From: Mugil cephalus
Lineage: Eukaryota; Chordata; Actinopteri; Mugiliformes; Mugilidae
Direction: 5' to 3'
Length of the DNA stretch: 64,000 bases
Assembly (NCBI RefSeq): GCF_022458985.1
Contig: NC_061777.1
Location: 14,039,668 to 14,103,667 of the forward strand
Numbering within the stretch: position 1 is the first letter of the stretch; each line of letters starts with the position of its first letter. The notes beneath the pieces were generated by a model, which made no database searches, had not been told where the DNA came from, and saw only the letters and a list, made by a program, of their open reading frames with translations. The translations under genes and the position numbers were made by a program. This document shows, one piece after another, positions 26,283 through 38,000 of this stretch.

Positions 26283-26288
26283 TTTATT
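26283..26288 (-). terminator. mvk polyadenylation signal
   Basis: AATAAA on the minus strand (tttatt on plus), about 50 bases past the mvk stop codon at 26338-26340. This implies a very short 3' UTR. The cleavage site itself is not visible. Confidence 0.55.
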
Positions 26289-26337
26289 AGTTCAGAATGA
26301 TCAGGTCTTGAGGTGTTCTCTCGTTCATCCACGGGTC

Positions 26338-29300
26338 TCAGTATCGATTTAAAATCTCCAGAATTTCCTCTTTAACAGAGACGGTAGAGTGCTGCTGGAC
26401 ACCTGGTCCACCAATACTCGTTTCCCAGCAGTCAAAGCCGCAGTCTCTCAAGTCCTGCGCTGTACTCTGGACAACCGAGGAGTCTGTTTCTATAAAGTAA
26501 GCAAGTCATAATAAAGTCATGTCAGAAAAGGTCAAAAAACAAAGAGGTTTTGCAGTCGAACAGAACAGCTGTTTGTTAATTCATACGTAATTTTGTGTGT
26601 GTAAATAAAGAGGTTGCTACAAAAACCACTATTCCTTTCAGTCTGTGAATTGTGTGAATGTACCAAATATTGGGTCCTTCCCTGCTATTTGCTGCCACAC
26701 CCAGGAAACGCACAAGATGAAGGACACAGCCTCACAATAATACTGACTCCAACCACACTTGAAAATGTAAAGCTACAGATGTAATCTTTTAAATGGAAAG
26801 ATAAAATAACTCAGTGCTCCCTCCCTTAACACAAAGGGCTTTCCAGTAAAGGCTCTGAGAGCTGTGGCACTTGGAAATAACTCCACGCAGACAGAACCGC
26901 TTGCTAAGAGAACAAATAAAGAACATTTAGAAATATTTGTAAGATTTAAAACTTATTATAAGGAAAAGACTTAACTTTGCTTGTTTGCCAAAGAGAGACA
27001 ACATTTTCTTAAAACCAGCCACACACTTCACGTGCAGCCTTCTCATCATTTGCTGCCTCTCAAATCAGAGTAAGAGTAAGGGAGCGTTTGAGGAAATAGG
27101 AACATTTGCTAACAGCAGGAGTTTGACAGTTTGGCTCATCTAACCGAGTTCATTAAACACAAATCATAGGTGGTGCCAGAGAGAGGTTTGGGGGTGCTGT
27201 AGCAACCCCTGGACTAGCCCCACCCAGCACTCCCAAAGAAATGAATGTTGTCTATTTTAAAATGTTAACGTGGACCTACTCTAATGTATAAAATTAATTA
27301 TTAAACAGATCACTTTAGACTAAAAAAACCTGACCTGATTTTGCCAATGGACGCAAAACAAAATGAACTTTATGTTACCCAGATGACATTTTTTTAGTGT
27401 ATAATTAGCAATGGGTTGTATAACAACAGATTATGTCTTGCTCCACGGACGTCCAAATGCGGTGACTGAAATTAGTTTCATTAGAATCACAAATTACAGT
27501 GGGAATCTAATGAGGTTAATGCAGGTAAGCAGAGTTTTTCTTGTGGGTCAGCACTGTGGACTCTTGAAGGGAGAGACGCCTTGGGCAGCAACATAATCAC
27601 TGATGCCTTTGTGCACAGCCACAACAACACACGTATAAGTCTATTTTTTATAAGGACTTAGACATTTACTAGTTAATATGTATCATTTTTTTTCCATCTG
27701 TGGCCTGTTATTATGTGTGCATTCATTGATTGGAGCACAAATGTCTGACTCCTTAGAGTATGCTCCTTCATGTAAAATTAGGTGCACTCATTGTGTTTAA
27801 GCCCAGTCTGTGGCATTGTGTGAATTTTTTTTAAAAATTTGTTTTAGGCTTGTGTACCTTACACCTATTTTCCTTGAGCTGAAGGTCTCACTTTGTGTTT
27901 AACACAGAATCACGTTGGCTAACATTGAACGAAACACTGATAAGGCAAACACGAAATAAAAACTAGTCTACAGCACCTGGTCTCAGAAGTGTGATGCCGC
28001 AGCCTCCTCCTCCTGCGCCTGTTAGCTTGCTGTGGAGCCCTCTGGCCAATGTGACGCGGCACAGCGTGTCCAGGGCAGGGTGCCCCACACCCATCACATT
28101 CAGGTGGTGCTGGTTGATGTCAATGAGCTCCTATAAATGATGTGACACAGCCGCAGTTAATACCCGTTGAAGCTGGCAAAGAACTGGTGGATACGAATAT
28201 TTTACTTTAAAAAAAGAAACTTGGTATCGTACATTAAGCACCGATTTACACAATCTACTAATATTTTGCACCTCTAGGATATTGTAGTGCTCTCCAGTGA
28301 TGGGTTCACAGGTCATGTCTGAGAGGACTTTCTCACAAGTGCAGGAAATGGCATCGACCGAGTCAAGCACAGGGGTCACGATGGAGGGAAACTATAAGAG
28401 GGAAAACAGATAGGAAACTTCCAGCACCACTTGTTCACAGAAATGCAAAACAACACATATCGTTGTGTTTTGAAAATCTTATCAGTTTTATCAATCAAAT
28501 GGATAAACTGTCAAAAAAAAAATTAAAAAATGGCAGGCGCGACTTTGGTTGCGCTCCAGCTCCATCACAAAAACCGCCACAGCACCATCCAGACCCATCC
28601 ACACACGTCTGAGACGGAAATCTGCACACCTGCTGGTGTCACCAAGGCAACAGGACACAGGGGTGCTGGCTAAGAGTTTAATTTTAATATTTTATGAAGG
28701 CACTCAACGGTATGCTCTGGAGTATCTGCCATGCAAAAGCGTCGTCCATTATATTAATTACAGTGGCGGCAAGTAACACATGAGGGAGGAAGAAACCATT
28801 TAGTACCTTGTTAATTTTGTCCTTCACCCCGGCAACAAGTACCTTGGTGCTACGTGGTACTTTGGTGTTAGTGAGGAGGATTCTTAATAACGGCACCCTG
28901 GAAATAAAGCAGACAGATTACAGAGTTCAGACAGACACTGGTCCACTAATGTTAATGCGCTGTTATTATTGTCATTATTTGTTCTCTGTGTACAAAAACT
29001 ACCCCACTGATTTTATAAATGGATTTAAATGAAATGAATTTTGAAAGTGTTAATCAGCACCTGCTTAGCGGTATTATCTTTCCGGCCAAGAATCTCAGCA
29101 TGCCCCCTGCATAAAGAAAAAGCAAAATCATTAAAGAGATAATCATCGCATGATAATGAACTGTGGTGGTTCAGTCCTGCGACGTTTCTATTAATGGGTG
29201 TTGTGTGTAAACAGAAGGCGCTATAGCGCCATATGCACTGTGCCGTATGCTGGATCATTTCAAGCCTCACCCCATGTTCCTACAGCGTTGTCTACTCCTG

Positions 29301-32300
29301 AAGGATTGCCATGGATGATCGTCTCCCCCTGGAAAGCCCAACTGTTGATCAGCTCCAAGTCCTCCTGACACCATCTGCAGTCATTTTAAATGAAGAACTT
29401 TGAAGCACAGCAAATCCTCTCAGGTCTTCTACCCGCCTCACTTAACTACTTCCCATAACACTGTTAAAAGGCTGTTTGTTCACTTAATGTTAATTGAGAT
29501 GCTCATTGTGATAATGCAATCTGATTTTGAAGCACTATATCCCACAGCAGCAGCATACTGACAATACATCCAAACATTTGTGTAAATGTTTGCGAAAAAA
29601 AAAAGATTTCAGCTAAAAAGATTCTACATCTCACATTTGCATATTTGCATATCTATAAAGACAGAAACAGATTTAAAAAATAGATTATAGACTGTATTAT
29701 GTTGCGGTTTCGTTTTTGTGAAACGATTTATACTGTATCAAGTACTATCTATACATGCTTCTTAGTTTGTAGACCTGCAATATTAAAATATTATTATCAA
29801 GCCTAAAGTTCTGTTTGTGCAAAACAGTGTCTCACAGCACCACCTGCACTTAAAACGAGGTCATTACCTGGCGGTGTGATCCCACTCTTTGAGAGGACAT
29901 GGGATTGCTCCGCTTGCACAGAGCAGAGCTGCAGCTACAGACACCGAGAAGGCCGCACTCGAGCCCAGTCCGGCGCCAGTCGGCAGCTCCGACCACACAG
30001 ACAGCGTCAGGCTGGGCAGCTCACTGAGAAAATAATCACAGAGACTGAGCTTCTATTTGTGTATGACTTAAATAGGGCATTATTACAGTTGTTTAACAGA
30101 TTACTAGAGGTAATTGCAATAACTGATATGATAATTGTGTCAGGATAAAAGTATTTAATGTGCAGGCTACAGGCGTTTGCAACTGCATCCTCAAAATGAG
30201 AAACAACACACAACCTTTTAGCATTGCTATTCATTTACTAATATTAATAGATGGTTCTCATTTACTCAGTGGCTGTCTATTGTGGTGAAAGCATGAAACT
30301 ATCAAGTAAGTAACATGTCATCACAATTCATTATTTAGAATTATGTTAACTGGTGTAATTACGGTATAGAGGTTGTGTAATCCACACCCTAACGTATGCA
30401 ACAGAAACTTACTTGACACTTCTGTCAGCGTCTGTCAGGGAAGCTGCTTTCGGGCAGAAAGGAGAATACTCTAAACTAATTGTCCGGCTCTTCTCTCGGG
30501 GGGAAAACACATCCAGACTTGTTAAAGGGTGCAGAGGGGCTCAGTGCCAGACTCTCATTAGTGGCCATCCTGTCAGAACCCATCACCTCTCTGAGACACG
30601 CCAGCACTGTGTCAGTGCCGATTAAGCTTCCCAACAACCTGAAGCTAACGTTCCCCGCTTCCCATCCATCCTGTTCACAGCTGCTGGAGCTGCTAAGACT
30701 AACACCCAACCTTTCTGACTCTCCCTCTCTTTGCCATCTTCATTTAGAAGAGGAGGGTTTTCTTTTTATTTTTTTTTTAACAGAACGTGATAGACATAAG
30801 CTGAACTATAGAGAATATCATATATTATCAATGAAGGTGTCTCAGTGCAGACAGGAGCAGAAGTCATTGTGTGGAAAAAAATGTAATGTAAAGCAAGTAA
30901 CCCCACTATGATATAATTTAGTACATATACTATGCTACACAAGATAAACAGCACAGATTTTCCTGATTTAATATTAACTATGTTGTTGTAGCACACAAAT
31001 GTTAAATGTGGGTCAAACATGCGGTGACTTTTCCACGAGGTAGAGAAATTTTGTCATTCTACAGCTGCACACTTTGCCTGCAACACCTACAGGTAGAGAA
31101 AGTAATAGCTCTTGCCATTTTAAGTTGCACCACCTCCAGGTAACAAGTGTTGCTTTTCGGCTTTCAATTAATTTCATTTTTGTTTAAGTTTGTGTCTTTT
31201 ATTTAATGATTAATTGTTAATAGAAATGACTCATTACACTATTTCACATAACCAGTGCATTTTTAAAAAAAAACTTTTGATGGGATTTAACTGTGAGACA
31301 CTCTCAGATCTGATGTGGTCCCCCTTGTAGCTACTGATCTGAAACAGGTGGCACAGCAGTTTTGGAGTCGAGTAATATTTAATGGCCCTGGTTTCTGGAT
31401 TGCTTTACATATATATATCTGTAATTTGGGTTTTGTGCTCATCTGAAAACTGTCTCACCTTGACCCGAACAGCGAGACGTAGATGTAAAAGAAGGCTATG
31501 AGGGCCATTTTGGAAGGATCCAAGTTTCCATTGGTTGCACCAACAAATTCACGCAGTTTCCTCACAAGTTCAGCATCCAGACGTTGCACCTCGTCCCTCT
31601 TACCTATTGACATATCACAGCAATACACACTTTAGTATGTAGGCAGGTGTATAAAATAAGGAGTAGTGTTTATTAAGAATTGCCCAGTGAGGTAGTAATT
31701 CATTCATATGACAAAAAGATCAAAGTTTGACACCAACATAACATCCTGGCGTGTTTAAGACAGTACAAGGGGATTCGTGGCTGCAGCAAAACTCCAGAAA
31801 CTCATAACTTGAATAGTGTTGCAGTCAAGTCTTCTCATTGTAGTGGCAATGTCTGCGTTGACAAAGCCTATATAGTACGTTCGTCACCCACCTATGTCAC
31901 ATCCCCACACTCACTCAACCATCCTAACCTTATTTTCCTAGCATACATTTGACTGTAACTAGTGACTGCACGTGCAATTGCTGCAGTTGATAAATGAATT
32001 AATAACAAGTCAAAATATTTGCATGCCGAAGAAAAAAGGGGGTGAAACCAGAGCCCAGTGCAACCAGTGCTGAATTGTCACTTACCACAGGAAGAAGGGA
32101 CAAGCTGTTTGAGATCAGACAGCTCGCAGCTGAAGAATGTGTCAATATTGGGGAGGTTGATGCAAACTTTGCCAGAAGTGGTGGCCTTCAGCCGCAAATA
32201 TGTCCTCAGGTTCAAACTCACAGCGAGAGCCACCTGCAAGGAAAAGCCACAACAGAACAAGCAAAGGATCAATAAAAGATCCCTTTTTGACATATAAAAC

Positions 32301-32613
32301 TTAACTGGTGTACGTTTATCGATGCTACTACAAATTTGAACGTGCTTTCCTTATAATGTAATATGCATCAACTATCTGTAGAGCAGTGTGAGGAAATGAG
32401 GAGAAAATACAGATTCTTGGAGGGAAGTATGAGGAGTCTCGTTAGTCCACAAACCAGTATCATATTCACGCTTTTGCTGACATAATAGTTGATGCACCAA
32501 TTTCATAGATTATAATAGTCATCCTCATAGATTACCTTTCCGTGAACAACTGCGTGCTCTCCGTGGAGAATCGCCTTCCCAGGAGCAGACACGAACAAGT
32601 CCTTAACGTACAT
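26338..32613 (-). CDS. mvk: Mevalonate kinase (MVK), 10 coding exons, 397 aa
   Basis: Phosphorylates mevalonate with ATP to 5-phosphomevalonate, an early step of sterol and isoprenoid synthesis (cytosol/peroxisome). Coding exons in transcript order: 32613-32536, 32233-32086, 31603-31459, 30023-29868, 29374-29271, 29106-29061, 28897-28807, 28391-28272, 28130-27977, 26489-26338. All junctions are GT-AG with compatible phases, and the sum is 1194 nt. The GHMP kinase signatures are complete: N-terminal [17 protein letters not shown] with Lys13, the ATP loop GAGLGSSAA at 140-148 with Ser146, Glu193, Asp204 in GVDNAV, and C-terminal [15 protein letters not shown]. Active-site numbering equals the human enzyme (396 aa), so an active kinase is expected. 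The ATG opens exon 1 in [13 protein letters not shown]. The gene is divergent from mmab; the last intron (26490-27976) is the longest. Confidence 0.97.
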
Positions 32614-33127
32614 TTCTGTAAGTTTCCAAAGTATAAACTGTGTGCAGCGCTGGACACCTGGACACCTGGACACCTTCGACTTTAACTTTTCACTGACAGT
32701 ATTACTGTTAGCTAGCTTATCTAATGTTAATCCGCTGAACCTGCAACGAGCAGTCGACAGTCCGCGCCCGCAACTCTGTGCTTTTTCACAAACGAACGAT
32801 AAATATCAGGAGTTTAAAAAAACATTTTTATAATCAAACAAGAAAGAGATGCCTTCAGAACAAACTCTCCTCAATGTAGCGCGTTAAAAACACAGCTGAC
32901 ACACAGGACGAGTGACGAACCCAGTTGTGACTTCCGCTGTCCAATCAGCGTCGCAGCTGGTTGAATATATTTTCTTCTGACCAATCAGCGTCCTGCATTC
33001 GCTCATCGCCTGGTGAGTTGACCAATCATGCCATGAAAACGAAACGCCCCTTAAGTACGGGCGCCACAGAGGGACAAACTAAAACTCAGCGCGTTGCTCA
33101 CCTTTAGCTGCCATCCTGTAGCTAAAC
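32614..33127. promoter_or_regulatory. Shared bidirectional promoter of mvk and mmab with three CCAAT boxes
   Basis: The two ATG codons are 514 bases apart, head to head. CCAAT boxes lie at 32941-32945, 32981-32985 and 33022-33026, all on the plus strand and 40-41 bases apart. The first two share the 12-mer CCAATCAGCGTC. Between boxes 2 and 3, CTGGTGAG (33010-33017, reverse CTCACCAG) is a weak match to a sterol response element. In mammals MVK and MMAB share a promoter controlled by SREBP-2, and NF-Y sites next to SREs are typical of that class. The arrangement is seen; the sterol control is inferred. Three tandem copies of ctggacac lie at 32650-32673, close to the mvk start. Confidence 0.75.
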
Positions 33128-34596
33128 ATGACATCGTTTATCATCAAGCCTGCGCCCCTACGTTGTTTTGTGCGTTCATGCAGGTTTATAAGTGAGCATC
33201 GGACAAAGACGCCAGTGTGTTCAGTCAGAAGGTATTCGTATATCTCCGTTGTCTGTGAAAGTACATGTGGGAAGTGTTTATGTAGCTGTCCGTGTGATGT
33301 TACACAACTGCTGTCTTTGCTAGTCTGGAAGCTGGATACCTTAAAAATAAAGAATGTTTTAGCACCGGAGACAGTTTGCTATTGTTGGCAAAACAAAACT
33401 TTAATAAAGACTCCTTTAGTTTTATCAAAATCTTTTCATTTTTTTTCTTTTACCTCCAACAGTTATGTCACTGAAAGAGGAAACATGCCCAAAATCTACA
33501 CCAAAACTGGAGATAAAGGTTAGTTATCAAGCTCATAAGTAATATGTGAGTATAAATTGCATCCTAAAAAGCTGTTTTAATTCTTGCTGTACAGGTTTCT
33601 CAAGCACATTTACAGGAGAAAGGAGGCCGAAGGAGGATCACATTTTTGAAGCCTTAGGAAACACAGACGAACTGTCATCCTCTATAGGGTAAAACGTCTA
33701 GTATTTTAAAATAATCTGGCTCACTTAAAGGTTAAATCTTGATTTGCTTTACAGATTGGCCAGAGAATTCTGCCTCGACAAAGGCCACACGTTCACACAT
33801 CAGCTGGACAAGGTTTGATTTTCATGTCGCACTTATTAGCGTACCTCAGTCCTGACACTTTACAGTCACTCAAGATTGTTTTTTATTTTTTATTGCAGAT
33901 ACAGTGCATTTTACAAGATGTGGGCTCCAATATTGCTACTCCCAGATCATCTGCAAGAGAAAGCCATAGAAGTATGCACATGCTAGCAAATAAAGTGTTT
34001 GTTTTTCCCCGGTGATCAAAGACAAAACTGTCCTTTCCCATCTGTCTTTTCAAGCAAGAACTAAATTTACTGCAAAGCCAATTGAAGAACTGGAAACCTG
34101 GATTGATAACTTTACTGAAGAACTCCCTCCTCTGACCAACTTCATTTTACCAGTAAGCTCATTTGTACTTCTGTGCCCCTTATTCTTTCGAGATTTCAGG
34201 TTTTCACAGTTACACTTTGTTTTCGCAGTCGGGTGGGAAGAGTAGCGCAGCTTTACACTTAGCTCGGACAATCTGTCGGAGAGCAGAACGCAGGTAAGTT
34301 TCAGCCCGTGTCCAGAATCATTGCTTTGTTCCACTGGTACATCTGGACAACTCTTCATTCTTGTTACAGTGTTGCTCCCATTGTGCGCTCAGGGGAGGCG
34401 GATCCAGATGTTGCCAAGTTCTTGAACAGGTCAGTGTTGCACTTTAAAGCGAATACGAGAAGATAGTTTTTTCCACCACACACCTGAAAGTGTCCTTATA
34501 TTTTCACTCAGACTGAGCGACTACCTGTTCACCGTAGCGAGATATGCAGCAATGAAAGAAGGCAACGAGGAGACAATCTACAAGAGACCTGAATGA
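33128..34596 (+). CDS. mmab: Cob(I)yrinic acid a,c-diamide adenosyltransferase, mitochondrial (MMAB), 9 exons, 230 aa
   Basis: Transfers the 5'-deoxyadenosyl group of ATP to cob(I)alamin, making adenosylcobalamin for methylmalonyl-CoA mutase in the mitochondrion. Coding exons: 33128-33231, 33463-33518, 33595-33688, 33755-33812, 33899-33971, 34055-34152, 34229-34293, 34370-34429, 34512-34596. Phases agree and the total is 693 nt. The first 40 or so residues are rich in Arg, Ser and aromatics with few acids, fitting a mitochondrial presequence. The PduO-type fold follows: [10 protein letters not shown] at the ATP site, TGERRPK, then ICRRAERS, and C-terminal [20 protein letters not shown]. It is slightly shorter than human MMAB (250 aa), the difference lying mostly in the divergent N-terminus. 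It runs divergently from mvk and tail to tail with the ALDH3-like gene. Confidence 0.97.
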
Positions 34597-34711
34597 CGAT
34601 GCAGCACAAGCTTAATTCTTGGATGAGATATTTAAGTCATATTGTAAATGCATTAAAACAAGTGAATGAGGTTCACATGATCACATTTTTTCCACATGAT
34701 CATAGGGTTAT

Positions 34712-34717
34712 AATAAA
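34712..34717 (+). terminator. mmab polyadenylation signal
   Basis: AATAAA, 116 bases past the mmab stop at 34594-34596. About 270 bases separate it from the opposing signal of the ALDH3-like gene; nothing else is recognisable in that gap. Confidence 0.5.
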
Positions 34718-34989
34718 TCAAGTGTACTTCTCCAAACTACTGTTATCCTGCGATTTCTGTTATTTCCAAGGGTTACATTTGATCAAACATGTTGCACCTT
34801 CAGCTAAACTGATGCAAAAATTAAGATTGTATAGATTTTATAAAGAGCCTGTAAATAATTCTGTCTGTTCTTGTTGACTTCACAATTGTCCATTATTATG
34901 GATATATTAAATGTGACTTTACTCTTGTTTTAATTATGCAATAATACACTTGCATGTCGGGACTGTTCATGACCTAGCGGGTACTTCGT

Positions 34990-34995
34990 TTTATT
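34990..34995 (-). terminator. Polyadenylation signal of the ALDH3-like gene
   Basis: AATAAA on the minus strand, only about 35 bases beyond the stop codon at 35030-35032, so the 3' UTR would be very short. Confidence 0.5.
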
Positions 34996-35029
34996 CCAGC
35001 TCAGCTCTTTCATTTCCCCTCCCACACAG

Positions 35030-38000
35030 TCACAGGATCTGGCACCAGCCCTGGCTCTTCTGGGACAGGGTACTGGCCCATGTCATTAGAGACAGATTGC
35101 GGTCCTCATAAGGCGGATAGCGCAGATAGGTGACGCACTCAAACCGCGTACCTCGAAGCAAGCATGATTTCCTGTGGGAGAAGGTGTCGAAACTGCAGCG
35201 GCCATGGAAGGAACCCATTCCACTGGCACCTGGGAAAAGGGAAGAGGGGATCAATCGCAGGCAATACTGTTGGGACACTCTTTAACTCTGAAGCCATAGA
35301 CGTACCTACTCCACCAAAAGGCAGCGCCACCATCAGACTCTGCAGGATGCAGTCGTTGGAGCAAAAGCTTCCACTAGAGGTCTCGCTCATTAACCTCGAA
35401 ATGACCTGCATCGTCAGAGAGGCCAACATATGATCAGGATACACGCTGCCTAACCCACACATGTAAATGAATACACTTGAAATTTATATGATGTACCTTA
35501 GTGTTGCTGGAATATGCATACACACAGAGGGGTTTCTCTTGCTTATTAATAAAGGTAATTGCTTCATCAACACTGTTTACAGTCAAAACAGGAAGGACTG
35601 GGCCAAAAACCTCATGTTGCATGATGGGGTCCGATTCTGACACCTCTGTCAAAATTGTTGGGGCTTCCGACAGAACAAAAATGAATGAGTACCACAAAGA
35701 TTAGATATGATTCACATATCGGTTGGTGTCTTCAGAATTCACTATCAAATGTTTTTACCTATATACTTCTCTGCTTCTATCACTTGCCCACCCACGGATA
35801 CTTTTCCACATCGCCACAGTATGTCTTTCATGCGGTTGAAGATCTCCAGATTGACCATGCGCCCAAAGCTGCGGGACTCTCTGGGATCGGATCCATAGAA
35901 CTGCATCAGACAGCACTTCAGGGCCTGCACCAGCCGTGCTTTGACATCCGCGTGGCATAAAATGTAATCGGGAGCCACCAAGCTCTGTCCGGCATTGTGG
36001 AAACGTGCCCAAGCAATGCGCTGCACGGCGGTGGCAATGTCACAGTCTTGGTCCACGTAACACGGGTTCTTTCCTCCTATAATCAGGGTGACGGGGGTGA
36101 CGCTGCGGGCTGCGGCCTGAGCAATTCTAATTCCATCTTCTCGGTTTCCTATGGGGCGACAGCCATGTTTAATGCATTTCTGGATCATTTATTTTATAGT
36201 CAAATGATGTCAAAGGTCGCGTTAGGTTTACCTGTAAAGAAAACGTGATCAAATTTGAGTTCCACCAGCTCAGGCAAATCATTCATGCCTGCAAGAATCA
36301 CATGGAAGCATTCCTTGAGGAAAATAAGAATTTTTCTTATCAGATAATTACTTTTCACTTCATCATCTTTTTGTTTCCCCCTCATTTGCCATCTGATTCC
36401 ATCTTTGCAGACTGGATGGTCCCACAATCTCAGATCCGAGTGTTTTAGCAAAGTCTAATCTCACTGAACAATGGCTCATTTGAGTTTTTGCTCATTTGAG
36501 TGCACTCTTTAAAAAAAAAAAAAGCCTACAACAAAGGTACCTGTTTAAGAATCTTTATACAGATGAGTCATTAAACTACTCTGCTTAGACTGCAGACATT
36601 TTTGCTTTGACAGCAGTGAACAAAACCATATTCTTCTCCTATATTACCTCAGATGATCCAGCGCACCTATGGCAACAAATTATGTCAATTTTGTCATGAA
36701 AGCCACACTTGAGATATCAACACACTGTAAATTGTTTAAACTAAAGAGAGATTAGCTAATCAGCCCTCTATGCCAACGTACTCACATTATCCAAGTAGTA
36801 GGGAACAAGACGATGGAGGAGCTCCGCTGTGTGGACAGTGAACTCAGAGGGGCTGATAATTGCACAATTTCCTGCACAGATAAATAAAAGCTCATCAGTG
36901 GCTCTAAAATAATCTATAAACCTGTGTTTCTGAGAACTAAATGATTGCTTTACCTGCTGCAATGGCTCCAACCAGTGGCACCAGACACATTTGGATAGGA
37001 CTACACCAGGTCCCCATGATAAACACCACCCCCAGCGGCTCACTGATCACCAGACACTCATCCAACGTGGTGGACTACACCAACCATGGTGACATGTGAA
37101 ACAAAATACAAGCAAAGGCTGGTAGAGTTCTAACCAGGACACGGTATTGCATAGAGAAAAAGACATCAGCCCGCTGTATTCTCGCGAAAACCACAAGGCC
37201 ACTTAACTTTTAATCTGCTTTGTTGCTCTCAGCACAATACATTTCTTTGTAGCAGCGAGATGGAATGCGCTTTCCGAAAGGTTAAATAAGTCATCAGTAA
37301 TCCTAATAATATTATTAAGAAAATGGTTTTTATGAAAAAGGGCATTACACACACACACACACACACACACCAGTCTCACCAGGTTTCTTTCCACGGGCTG
37401 CGGTTGCATCCACTTCTTTAGGTTGGTGATGGCGTAAAGAGCCTCATTCTTGACCACAATCAGCTCAGACATAACTGTTTCAAACCGTGGCTGATTGAAA
37501 GCATGGGGTGCAGACAAATAAACCAAGAAAAAAAAAATTAACATTTGCACCATCATGTTAAAGAAAGGCAACTGGACTTGTAGAATATCTTGAGGATGTT
37601 TTGCCACTCGTCCGAGTAGCCACAATTGCAGAAGCTACTCGGATGAAGAAATTCGACAAGCCCAGTTAGCTTTCTTTAAACACCTTTTAGATTACCACGA
37701 CCTGGATGACTGAGAACCTTCACAGACATTATGTTAGTTCTCACAGTTAAAAACATGGCTCTACTGCAGCAAACATAAACACAGGAGGAGACAGCATCCA
37801 GTGTCACCTTGTGGAGGTCCCTCCCAAGAGCATCCACAAAGTCGCACTCATGTTCCTCCAGCATCCGCACCACAGCCTCCAGCTGAGCTAGTCTGATGTT
37901 CTCCTTGAGGGTGCGTCCAGCTTGAAAGGCAACTCTGGACCTCCTCAGAAGGTCCTCGCACTCCACAGGGTATGTCTTCAAACAAGGCTCGCCCAGCCTG

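Noticed and set aside
30480-30911. 143-codon plus-strand frame in an mvk intron
   Set aside because: No family resemblance, and it lies antisense in an intron of a well-defined gene.
35164-36248. Several plus-strand frames across the ALDH3-like exons
   Set aside because: Antisense shadows of the minus-strand coding exons.
36954-37075. Apparent one-base frameshift in the fourth ALDH3-like coding exon
   Set aside because: It came from my own misreading of the line break. Recounted, the exon is 36954-37074 (121 bases) and the frame is continuous.
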